The translations under genes and the position numbers were made by a program. Positions 53,264 through 64,000 of a stretch of DNA of 64,000 bases are shown piece by piece. The notes under the pieces were generated by a model that worked only from the letters and a program-made list of their open reading frames with translations, did no database searches and was not told the DNA's origin. Location of the stretch: positions 62,001 through 126,000 of the forward strand of contig NZ_MKKC01000153.1 in the NCBI RefSeq assembly GCF_001942255.1. Direction: 5' to 3'. This stretch comes from Nocardiopsis sp. CNR-923. Lineage in GTDB: Bacteria > Actinomycetota > Actinomycetes > Streptosporangiales > Streptosporangiaceae. The first letter of the stretch is position 1. Each line of letters begins with the position of its first letter.

Positions 53264-53698
53264 CTACACGTGCTTCCTGCTCAGGCCGTACATGGAGGCG
53301 GCGACCACCAGGCCGTAGATGACGTGCCCCAGGAGACTCATCATCGACATCTCCCCCATCGGGAACATCGCCATGCCGAGCATCGCGGGCATCAGGATGA
53401 GCCCGCCGACGACCCACAGCACGATCCCGTAGGCCAGGCCCGCGCCGAGGGTGGTCCACGCGTGGTCGGCGAGGGCGCCCATGAGGAGCCCGAACACCAC
53501 ACCGAACACGACCGAGATCGCCAGGTGCACCACCGCGCCCACGACCGCGTTCTCACTGCCGACCAGCATCGCGACCATCGGCAGCATGCCCGTCATGGCC
53601 ATCAGGATCCCGAAGACAACACCACCGATCACACCGGCCACCGCACCCCTCCAGGCGTGCGTCATGGCGTGTGAGCGCGCGTGCGCGATCGTGGACAT
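53264..53698 (-). CDS. Four-helix membrane protein of unknown function
   Basis: 144 residues from the ATG at 53696-53698 with GAGGAGG upstream. Hydrophobic segments near residues 19-47, 50-75, 83-108 and 117-138 make four membrane helices, with many Met residues in the loops (GMLPMVAML, MAMFPMGEMSMM) and His near both ends. Met/His richness could mean metal binding, which is inference. It is divergent from the thioredoxin-CcdA pair. Confidence 0.7.
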   Translation of the reverse strand: MSTIAHARSHAMTHAWRGAVAGVIGGVVFGILMAMTGMLPMVAMLVGSENAVVGAVVHLAISVVFGVVFGLLMGALADHAWTTLGAGLAYGIVLWVVGGLILMPAMLGMAMFPMGEMSMMSLLGHVIYGLVVAASMYGLSRKHV

Positions 53699-53977
53699 GG
53701 TCCCCACCTCCTCGGGGTCACGGGTCCATGGCACGAACCCGAAAATGTGACCCACCTCACTATGTGCATTACCCCGGTGAGGGCCCTCGGTCACCCGCCG
53801 GACCCCCCTTCCCCACGCGTTCTCGGCGCGTTCGCGCACGCCGACCCGGTCGCGGTACCTCCCCCCGGTCTGGACGGCCGGGAACCCGCGCCGGAGAATA
53901 CGGAGTGCGATCCCGCCGGTCTGCGGGCGCCGACCCCGCGGGCCGCCCCATCCCCGAACCGAGACCCCGAGGTGACC

Positions 53978-54583
53978 ATGGCGACGACCGCCTCCAGACG
54001 CGGCACCCCCCTGACCCTGACGGCGGCCGTACTGGCGCTGCTCCTGGGCCTGACCGCCTGTGCCTCCGGCGACTCCGGGAACGACGCGGGCGACGGGGCG
54101 GCCGAGGCGCCCGCGGCCCGGGAGGACGCGGACAACGGCGGGGACACCGCCGGGGACTCCGGCGGTGCGACCCCCGACGTGTTGGCGTTCGAGACCCAGA
54201 CCGTGGACGGAGCCGCGTTCTCCGGCGCCGACCTCGCCGGGGAACCGACCGTGCTGTGGTTCTGGGCCCCCTGGTGCACGATCTGCCGGGGCGAGGCGGC
54301 GGGCGTCGCCGAGGCCGCCGCGCGGCACTCGGGTGACGTCGCGTTCATCGGGGTCGCCGGGCTCGGGGAGGTCGAGGCCATGCGCGGCTTCGTCTCCGAC
54401 ACCGGGACCGGGGAGCTGACGCACCTGGTGGACGAGGACGGCTCGATCTGGTCGGGCTTCGGTGTGGCGAGCCAGCCCGCGTTCGCGTTCGTCTCCTCCG
54501 ACGGCGCCTTCGAGACGGTCCAGGGCACGCTCTCCGACGGCGACCTCGACGCCCAGGTCGACCTGATCTCCGACGGGTCATGA
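53978..54583 (+). CDS. Thioredoxin-like lipoprotein (TlpA/ResA type)
   Basis: 201 residues from the ATG at 53978. Lipoprotein signal LLLGLTACASGDSG, an acidic Gly/Asp-rich spacer to about residue 65, then a thioredoxin fold with active site WAPWCTICRGEA and cis-proline segment ASQPAFAFV. It should work outside the membrane, reducing or isomerising disulfides, with electrons from the CcdA-type protein encoded next. Stop and next start overlap (ATGA). Confidence 0.85.
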   Translation: MATTASRRGTPLTLTAAVLALLLGLTACASGDSGNDAGDGAAEAPAAREDADNGGDTAGDSGGATPDVLAFETQTVDGAAFSGADLAGEPTVLWFWAPWCTICRGEAAGVAEAAARHSGDVAFIGVAGLGEVEAMRGFVSDTGTGELTHLVDEDGSIWSGFGVASQPAFAFVSSDGAFETVQGTLSDGDLDAQVDLISDGS

Positions 54584-55481
54584 TCGGACTCCCGCTCGCG
54601 ATCGCCGTGGTGGCCGGGATGCTGGCCGTGCTCAACCCGTGCGGGTTCGCGCTGCTCCCCGGCTATCTCGCGCTGCTGGTCGCCGCCGACGACGCTGGGG
54701 ACGCGTCCTCCGGCGGCGCCTGGGCCGGTGCCCGGTGGCGCTCACTGGGGCGCGCCCTGGCCACGACGGCGGCGATGACGAGCGGGTTCGTGCTCGTCTT
54801 CGCGGGCTTCGGGCTGGTCGTCACCCCGCTCGCGCTGTCGGTGGAACGCCACCTGCCCTGGGTGACGGTGGTGATCGGCGCGGCCTGGTGGGACTGGGCG
54901 CGTGGCTGGCGGCGGGCCGGGAGATCACCCTGCTCCTGCCCAAGCCCTCCCCGGGACGACCGGCGCGTTCCCTGCGCTGGGCGCTGGTCTACGGGGTCAC
55001 CTACGCGGTGGCGTCCCTGTCCTGCACGATCGGCCCGTTCCTCGCCCTCACCACGACCGCGCTGCGTTCGTCGAGCGCCGTCGGCGTGATCACGACGTTC
55101 CTGGCGTACGCGCTGGGGATGGGGCTGGTCGTCGGCGTCGTCACCGTGGCCGTCGCGCTGGCCCGGGACTCGGTGGCGGCACGGCTGCGCCGGGCCATGC
55201 CGTACGTGACGCGGGCCGGCGGCGGGCTGCTCGTGCTGGCGGGGCTGTACGTCGCCTACTACGGGTGGTTCGAGCTGCGCGTGTTCGCGGGCGGGTCCGC
55301 CGACGACCCCGTCGTGGGCGCGGCGACCCGTGTGCAGGCGGAGCTGGTCCGCTTGGTGGAGTCCGTGGGGCCGGGATGGACCGCGCTCGTGTTGGGCGTG
55401 CTCGTCGCCGGTGTCGGCGCGCTCGCGTGGCTGCGGTCACGCCGGGGCGGTCGGCGCGGCTCCGAGGCCCCGCCCCGCTGA
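54580..55481 (+). CDS. CcdA/DsbD-like membrane electron carrier, one-base deletion
   Basis: About 300 residues after restoring a C near 54881 (GCGGCCTGGTGGGAC where GCC-CTG-GTG-GGA is expected). Six or more membrane helices; redox cysteines in NPCGFALLPGYLALL and SLSCTIGPFLALT, each followed by Pro or Gly as in CcdA. It passes reducing power from cytoplasmic thioredoxin to the extracytoplasmic thioredoxin-like lipoprotein encoded just upstream with a 4-nt overlap. Confidence 0.85.
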
Positions 55482-55537
55482 CGCGCGGGCGGACGCCCGG
55501 CGCGGGAGGCGGAGCCGTCCCGCGCCGAACGGCCGGC

Positions 55538-56437
55538 TCACACCAGCTCGACCAGCCGGGACATCCCCTCCAGCGCGTGGTTGTGGCCGGTCCCGTGGTT
55601 GATGGTGAACGAGAACAGCGCGTACGGGCCGGGCGTGAACTCGGCGTGCAGCGTCCCGTACTGCCGCGCGCCGAGCGGCGCCATGCCCACCGGTCGGGTC
55701 AGCAGCGGTTGGACCGGCGGCGTCCGGCCCTCGCGCAGGGCGTCGAAGTAGGCCCGGACGTCCTCCTCCGTGGTTCCGTCCTGGACCCGGCAGAACATCG
55801 CCTCCTGGGGGGTGCCCGTGGTGTTGAGGAGGGTGTACCGGCCGTTCGCCGGAAGGCGGCGGGAGACGGAGAACTCCACGCCGTCCGACGTCTCGCGGTG
55901 CACGACGAAACCGTCCGTGCCCGCGTGTCCGGCCCAGGACTGCCGGGTCGCGCGCACCTCCCGGGCGACCGGACGGCCCCCGCTCGCGTACCCGAAGTTG
56001 ATCAGCAGGTAGCGGCCGGGGCGCAGCACCTGGGTGAAGCCCGCGTCGGTCCCGGCCGCGACGACCGCGCCGCCGAGGTTGTGCGCGGCCGCGGCGACGG
56101 CGCGGGCGGCCTCCGCCTTCTCCGCCGGGTCCCAGGTGGAGGTCGCGGCGAGCAGATCCAGGTACCGGTCGGCGGTCACGCCGTCGGCGAGTCGGACCAG
56201 CAGCAGGGACCGGCCGACCGCCTCGGGCGTGCTGACGTGGAAGGAGACCACACCGCAGGGGATCTCCTCGGGGACGTCCAGGGTGTCGGGTTCGAGGACG
56301 ACCCCGATCGTCCGGCCGCGGTCCGCCGCGCTCTCGGCGGCGGCCGCGGTGCCGGGAAGGGCCGCGGCCGCGGTGCCGACCAGCGCGGCGCCCGCGAGGA
56401 TCCGGCGACGGGAGAGTCCCGGTGCGCGATGCGTCAT
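55538..56437 (-). CDS. Tat-exported protein of unknown function
   Basis: 299 residues, intact. Twin-arginine signal SRRRILAGAALVGTAAAALP, cleavage around residue 34. The mature protein shows no motif I recognise; segments VSFHVSTPEAVGRSLLLVRL and GRYLLINFGYASGGRPVARE suggest a beta-rich fold. Located 34 nt downstream of the O-methyltransferase gene on the same strand, so the two may be cotranscribed. Confidence 0.75.
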   Translation of the reverse strand: MTHRAPGLSRRRILAGAALVGTAAAALPGTAAAAESAADRGRTIGVVLEPDTLDVPEEIPCGVVSFHVSTPEAVGRSLLLVRLADGVTADRYLDLLAATSTWDPAEKAEAARAVAAAAHNLGGAVVAAGTDAGFTQVLRPGRYLLINFGYASGGRPVAREVRATRQSWAGHAGTDGFVVHRETSDGVEFSVSRRLPANGRYTLLNTTGTPQEAMFCRVQDGTTEEDVRAYFDALREGRTPPVQPLLTRPVGMAPLGARQYGTLHAEFTPGPYALFSFTINHGTGHNHALEGMSRLVELV

Positions 56438-56471
56438 GTCCGTTCCCCCTCCGGGTGCGTGGGTGGGCGGG

Positions 56472-57488
56472 TCATCCGCGCTTGTACGCGGTGACGAGGG
56501 AGTCGGTGCCGACCAGCGGCTGGACGCCGATGTCGGTGAAGCCCGCCTCCTCCAGCCAGGCGCGGCACGCGGCGCCGGTGTACTCGGACCCGCCGGGGGT
56601 GACCAGGCGCATGCTGAGGCTGCGCAGCAGGTTGGCGGCGTCCGTGCGGTCGTCGTCCACGAGCGCGTCGTAGATGAGGACGCACCCGTTCTCGGGGAGG
56701 GCCTCGTGGGCGCGGCGCAGCAGGCGGACGCGGTTCTCGTCGTCCCAGTCGTGCAGCACGTGGCCGAAGACCATGACCTCGGTCTCGGGGAGGGGGTCGG
56801 CGAAGAAGTCGGCGGCGTGGAAGGTCACCTTGCCGGTGAGGCCCAGCCGTTCCATGTGTTCGTCGAAGACCGGCTCGACCGGCGGCAGGTCCAGGCAGCC
56901 GCCCCGCAGGTGCGGGTGGGCGCGGACGATGTCGGCGGCGAGGTTGCCCCGGGCGCCGCCGATGTCGACGAACGAGGTGTGCTCGGTCCAGTCGAAGGCG
57001 CGGGCCAGGACCGGACCGATCTCGGCGTTGGCGCCGTCCATGGCGGCCATGAACCACTTGACCGTTTTGGGGTTGCTGTAGAAGGTGTCGAAGTCGCGGT
57101 CCTGGTCGACCTGGCGCTCGCCGGTGCGGAGCAGGTCGGTGAGTCCGCCCCAGATGCGGTAACGCCAGTTGAGCAGGCGCAGCCGCCCGGCCACGCAGGT
57201 GGGCTTGGCGGTGTCCAGGTACAGGTCGGCGGCCTCGCCGTTGGCGTAGGCGTCGCCGTCGCGGCGCAGCAGGCCCAGTCCGACCAGCGCGTCGAGGAAG
57301 TCGCGCGTGGCGCGCGGGTGCAGCTCCAGCCGTTCGCGGACGGCCTCCTCGGCCAGCGGCCCCCGGCCCAGGAGGGTGAAGAGGTCGAGTTCGACCGCGG
57401 TGAGTAGTGTCTTGGCCGCCCAGAAGCCCTGGGCCAGGCCCAGGAGCTCGGAGATGTCGGGTGCGCCGTCCGCTTTCGTGCCGTCCAT
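56472..57488 (-). CDS. SAM-dependent O-methyltransferase of the small-molecule (PF00891-like) type
   Basis: 338 residues from the ATG at 57486-57488 with AGGAG 7 nt upstream. Winged-helix dimerisation domain (LLTAVELDLFTLLGRGPL, GLLRRDGDAYANGE) followed by the Rossmann methyltransferase domain: SFVDIGGARGNLAADIV (SAM motif), FGHVLHDWDDE with the catalytic His, and LIYDALVDDD. Similar enzymes methylate phenolic hydroxyls of aromatic polyketides. Divergent from the FAD hydroxylase across a 222-bp promoter region, which supports a shared biosynthetic role. Confidence 0.85.
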   Translation of the reverse strand: MDGTKADGAPDISELLGLAQGFWAAKTLLTAVELDLFTLLGRGPLAEEAVRERLELHPRATRDFLDALVGLGLLRRDGDAYANGEAADLYLDTAKPTCVAGRLRLLNWRYRIWGGLTDLLRTGERQVDQDRDFDTFYSNPKTVKWFMAAMDGANAEIGPVLARAFDWTEHTSFVDIGGARGNLAADIVRAHPHLRGGCLDLPPVEPVFDEHMERLGLTGKVTFHAADFFADPLPETEVMVFGHVLHDWDDENRVRLLRRAHEALPENGCVLIYDALVDDDRTDAANLLRSLSMRLVTPGGSEYTGAACRAWLEEAGFTDIGVQPLVGTDSLVTAYKRG

Positions 57489-57710
57489 GTCGGGGCTCCT
57501 TCTCGCGCTGCGCCGCGTTGGTGTGCGGCCCGGTCGGGATCGCGTGCACCCTCGCAGGCGCCGATCGTCGATCGGTCGTCGCACGCTCGACCCGGCTTGG
57601 CGCCGTGCGGCTCCGAACGGTTCCGAGCGTTCCTCCAGCGGACGTACAGGGGAACTTCAGGGGCGCCTGCGACGCTGGCGGACCGGAACCGTGCCGGCGA
57701 AAGGGCCACC

Positions 57711-59362
57711 GTGCGTACCGAGTCGACCCCTGTTCTGATCATTGGAGGCGGACTGGTCGGGTTGTCCGCCTCCCTGTTCCTGTCGTGGCGGGGGGTGCGG
57801 TCCGTGCTCGTGGAGCGGCATCCCGGGACGTCGATCCACCCGAGGGCGTGGGGGCTGTACCCGCGCACGCTCGAACTGCTGCGCGGGGTCGGCGTGGAGA
57901 AGGCGGTGCTGGCGGAGAGCGCCGGTTTCGCGGGGCACGTGCTCAACGGCCGGGTGGAGTCGCTGGCGGGCGCGGAGATCGCGGTGTCGCGGATCCCGGA
58001 GCCGGAGGACGTCAGCGGGGTCAGCCCGGTGGAGCGGATCGTGTCGCTGAGCCAGGACCGGGTGGAGCCGATCCTCATGGAGCGCGCCCGCGAGTTGGGG
58101 TCGGACGTGCGGTTCGGCGCCGAGGCCGTGGAGCTGGCCCAGGACGCGGACGGGGTCACGGTCGTGCTGCGCGACCGTGCCGGCGGAGGCGAGTACGCGA
58201 TCCGCGCGGAGTACGTCGTCGCGGCGGACGGGGCGCACAGTCCGGTGCGGGAGCGGTTGGGGATCGGGCGCGGGGGCGGGGGGTGCTGCGGCACCAGATG
58301 AGCATCCTGTTCGACACCGACCTGCGGGGGCCGCTGCGGGGGCGGCGGTTCGCCATCTGCCAGGTCCGCAACGCCGAGGTGGAGGGGGTGCTGGGGCACG
58401 ACGACTCGCTGGGGCGGGGCACGCTCATCGTCACCTACCGGCCCGAGCGGGGGGAGGGCCCCGACGACTTCACCGGAGAGCGCTGCGCCCGGCTGGTGCG
58501 CGCCGCGATCGGTGTCCCCGACGCCTCGGTGGGGCTGCGCGGGGTCATGCCGTGGGAGATGGCGGCCCTGACGGCCGAGCGGTTCGCCGCGGGGCGGGTG
58601 TTCCTGGCGGGCGACTCCGCCCACGTGATCCCGCCGGTGGGCGGGTACGGGGCCAACACGGGTGTGCAGGACGCCTACGACCTGACCTGGAAGCTGTGGG
58701 CGGTGCTGGGCGGGATGGCGCCCCGGGAGCTGTTGGACAGCTACGAGGAGGAGCGCCGCCCGGTGGCGGAGGCGACCGTGCGCCAGGCGGCCATGCGGCT
58801 GGTGGCGCGGTCGGGAGCGGGCGGCGGTCCGGGGTCGGGCGCGGAGGCCCCGGGCGGTCGGCGTTCGGGGGGTCGGCGGCGCTGGCGGAGCCGCTGGCCG
58901 TGACGTTCGGGTACCGGTACCGGTCGTCCACGGTGACCGATGACGTGGCGGACCCGGACCGGCGGGAGACGGAGTTCACGCCGCCGGAACTGCTGTCCGG
59001 GCGGCCCGGCACCCGGGCTCCGCACCTGTGGGTGCGTCGGGGCGGCGCGTCGGTCTCCCTGATCGACCTGTTCGGTCCGCGCCCGGTGCTCCTGGCCGGA
59101 GCGGACGGGCTGTGCGGCGAGGCGTGGGCCGAGAGCGCCCGGGGCGCCGCCGACGCGCTGGGCCTGCCGTTGGACGTGTACGCGGTGGGCCGGGACCTGG
59201 TCGACGAGGACGGCGACTGGGCGCGGCGGTACGGCGTCGCCCCCGGCGGGGCCGTGCTGGTCCGGCCGGACGGGTTCGTCGCCCACCGTTGGCGCGAGCG
59301 CGCCCCGGAGGCCGACGCGTCGGGCCGCCCTGGCACGGATGCTCGCCCGACCCGCCGCCTGA
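57711..59362 (+). CDS. FAD-dependent aromatic hydroxylase (PHBH/polyketide oxygenase type), three one-base indels
   Basis: About 550 residues after correcting missing bases near 58280 and 58865 and an extra G near 59325. GTG start at 57711 with AAAGGG upstream. FAD motif VLIIGGGLVGLSASLFLSWRG, DG motif YVVAADGAHSPVRERL, GD motif VFLAGDSAHVIPPVGGYGAN and a C-terminal thioredoxin-like domain (VSLIDLFGPRPVLLAGADG) ending ALARMLARPAA. This layout is that of flavin hydroxylases of aromatic polyketides and phenols. It precedes the CydA-like gene by 48 nt. Confidence 0.82.
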
Positions 59363-59410
59363 CCCCCGCCCCCGCTCCCCCGTCCCCGCGTCACACGAGG
59401 TGCGCCCGCG

Positions 59411-60649
59411 ATGTTCGACGATCCCGTCGCCCTGGCCAGACTCCAGTTCGCGCTCACCGCCGGAACCCACTACGTCTTCGTCGCCCTGACCCTGGGGCTC
59501 GCCCCGTTCCTGTTGTTCAGCCAGTGGCGGGCGGTCCGGCTCCGCGATCCGGCGCGGATGACGGCGGTGCGGTTCTGGGGCGGCCTGTACGTCGTCAACT
59601 ACGCCATGGGGGTGCTGTCGGGCATCGTCATGGAGCTCCAGCTGGCCGTGAACTGGTCGGGGCTGACCGAGGTCTTCGGGTACGCGTTCGCCGCGCCGCT
59701 GGCGGCGGAGACGATGGCGGCGTTCTTCGTCGAGTCCACGTTCCTGGGCCTGTGGATCGTCGGGTGGGACCGGATGGGCCGCTGGACGCATCTGGGCTGT
59801 TTCGCCGTGGTCACGCTGACCGCCTACGCCTCCGCCTACTGGGTGATGGCCGCCAACGGGTTCCTGCGCAACCCGGTCGGGTTCCGGATGGACGACGGCC
59901 GGGCGCTGCTCACCGACCCCCTCGCGGTGGCGTTCAACCCGTCGGGCCTGCTCGGGTTCGCGCACGTGTCGGTCACCGCGCTGTTCGTCGGGGGGCTGTT
60001 CGTGTGCGCGGTGAGCGCCTACCACCTGATGCGCGGACGGGACCCGGAGGGGATGTTCCGGCGGGGCCTGCGCTGTGGACTGGTGCTGGTGATGGCGGCG
60101 ATCGCGCCGGTCGCGGTCACCGGCGGCACCCAGTTCCGCTTCACCGAGGGGCCGACGCCGACCACGGGGCTGACCTACGGCGAGGCGGAGATCGCGGAGA
60201 TCGAGGGGGCCTACGACTCCGCGTACTCGTGGATCTGGGACGTGGCGGGCGGCGCGATGACCGTCGTCTGGGAGCTGGTCATCCTGTTGATGCTGGTGGC
60301 GACGGTGGCGTGGGTGGCGCGCCGGCTCGACCGGTGGCGCTGGTTCCACCGGGTGCTGATCGCCGCGCCGGTGCTGCCGTACACGTCGAGTGTGGGCGGG
60401 TGGGTGTACCGGGAGTTCGGGCGCCAGCCCTGGACGGTGACGCACCACCTGACCACGGCGGAGGCGGTGACCCCGATGTCCCCGGCGATGGCCGCGGTGT
60501 CCTTCACCCTGTTCACGACGGCCTTCGCGCTGCTCGGGTGCACGACGTTGTGGCTGCTCGTGCGGTACGCGCGTTACGGGCCCGAGGGCGGCCCGCTCGC
60601 CCGGCCGACGGCGGAGGAGCGGGACGAGGAGCCCGTCTCGGTGTACTGA
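59411..60649 (+). CDS. Divergent CydA-like cytochrome bd oxidase subunit I, orphan
   Basis: 412 residues; E. coli CydA has 522. Conserved: N-terminal RLQFALTAGTHYVFVALTLG (His ligand of heme b595), the two glutamates in AAETMAAFFVESTFLGLWIVGWDR, GFAHVSVTALF (His of heme b558) and REFGRQPW. Changed, by my visual alignment: the quinol-loop KLAAxE reads EIAEIE (Lys lost), the long Q-loop is almost fully deleted, and the FRIM methionine ligand of heme b558 aligns with Ala (IWDVAGGAM). No cydB or cydDC is nearby. It may be a specialised redox protein tied to the adjacent hydroxylase and not a respiratory oxidase. Confidence 0.8.
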   Translation: MFDDPVALARLQFALTAGTHYVFVALTLGLAPFLLFSQWRAVRLRDPARMTAVRFWGGLYVVNYAMGVLSGIVMELQLAVNWSGLTEVFGYAFAAPLAAETMAAFFVESTFLGLWIVGWDRMGRWTHLGCFAVVTLTAYASAYWVMAANGFLRNPVGFRMDDGRALLTDPLAVAFNPSGLLGFAHVSVTALFVGGLFVCAVSAYHLMRGRDPEGMFRRGLRCGLVLVMAAIAPVAVTGGTQFRFTEGPTPTTGLTYGEAEIAEIEGAYDSAYSWIWDVAGGAMTVVWELVILLMLVATVAWVARRLDRWRWFHRVLIAAPVLPYTSSVGGWVYREFGRQPWTVTHHLTTAEAVTPMSPAMAAVSFTLFTTAFALLGCTTLWLLVRYARYGPEGGPLARPTAEERDEEPVSVY

Positions 60650-60768
60650 CTTCGGCGTCCACGCGACCTTGTCCCCTTACCTCACGGGATCGCTGAGGCC
60701 CCGCGGCTCGGTGAGGGCGACGACGTCGCGTTCGGCGTCTCCGAGAGCGGCCAGGTCATACTTCGGAC

Positions 60769-60924
60769 ATGGCATCAGTGCCTGGCGACCAGTCACGGTT
60801 CTGGGACCCCGTATGGCTGCGCGGTGAGCGTGAGGCCAGCGAGCAGATCGCCGCTGCGCGGACCGAGGAGTTCGAGGACGCGGAGTCGGTGTTCGACGCT
60901 CTGGACCGGGAAGAGGGGAGTTGA
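60769..60924 (+). CDS. Short antitoxin-like protein, orphan
   Basis: 51 residues from the ATG at 60769: begins MASVPGDQSRFWDPVWLRGE, then EREASEQIAAARTEEFEDAE and ends ALDREEGS. It resembles the short acidic antitoxin-like proteins of actinomycetes with an FWxPxWxxGEREAxxxIAxGR start. No toxin gene follows; the next gene is the PKS on the opposite strand 146 bp on. Possibly a remnant of a toxin-antitoxin pair. Confidence 0.5.
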   Translation: MASVPGDQSRFWDPVWLRGEREASEQIAAARTEEFEDAESVFDALDREEGS

Positions 60925-61069
60925 GGGCACACACGCCGTCTTCAGCCCGGGTTCGCCCTGAACCGAAAGAACCGTGCGGGGGTCACGCCGTTCCACAGGG
61001 AAGGGCCGACCCGGGGACGACGGCCGCTCGGGCGTCCTGTTCGGTTCGAGGCCCCCGACGCGGTCGCGC

Positions 61070-64000
<2,931 letters not shown>

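Overview
This window is chromosomal DNA from a high-GC actinomycete. The evidence is roughly 70% G+C, many GTG starts, actinobacterial ribosomal and RNA polymerase gene order, lipoprotein and Tat signals, an ECF41 sigma factor, an XRE/DUF5753-DUF397 pair, chaplin-like secreted peptides and a modular polyketide synthase. A Nocardiopsis-like member of the Streptosporangiales fits best; that placement is inference.

Layout. 1-6.8 kb (minus): start of the S10 operon (rplB partial, rplW, rplD, rplC, rpsJ) and the str operon (tuf, fusA, rpsG, rpsL). 7.3-10.2 kb: a repeat-rich acidic protein with a DUF4190-like membrane tail, lying between rpsL and rpoC. 10.3-17.7 kb: rpoC and rpoB. 18.4-22.9 kb: rplL, rplJ with its L10 leader, rplA, rplK, nusG, secE, then tRNA-Trp. 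23.3-29.4 kb: housekeeping genes (aminotransferase, adenosine deaminase, a manganese-riboswitch-controlled GDT1-type transporter, murB, two MaoC-type dehydratases, rpmG) and tRNA-Met and tRNA-Thr. 29.6-39.0 kb (minus): a Wadjet-like SMC island made of a shortened jetA, jetB and jetC, followed by a Rad50-like zinc-hook ATPase in the place where JetD would be expected. 39.1-40.8 kb: a lipoprotein and four tandem chaplin-like peptides. 41.4-46 kb: tRNA-Tyr, yajQ, an XRE/DUF397 regulatory cluster and htpX. 46-49 kb: korAB. 49-53 kb: a reductase-like protein, a YGQ-rich protein, two more two-cysteine secreted peptides, an ECF41 sigma factor and a deleted IS982-type element. 53-55.5 kb: a membrane protein and a thioredoxin/CcdA pair. 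55.5-64 kb: a probable edge of a biosynthetic cluster (Tat-exported protein, O-methyltransferase, FAD aromatic hydroxylase, divergent orphan CydA-like protein, small antitoxin-like protein, C-terminal part of a type I PKS).

An important caveat is that about twenty reading frames are interrupted by single-base indels, nearly all deletions in short C or G runs. They include rplD, rpsJ, fusA, rpoB and rpoC, which cannot be broken in a living cell. I therefore read these as base-calling or assembly errors and give corrected gene spans, including for jetC and the PKS.

The most unusual content is the JetD-less Wadjet-like locus with a truncated JetA and an adjacent zinc-hook ATPase, the two sets of small two-cysteine secreted peptides, and the orphan CydA-like protein that appears to have lost a heme ligand and most of its quinol loop beside an aromatic hydroxylase.
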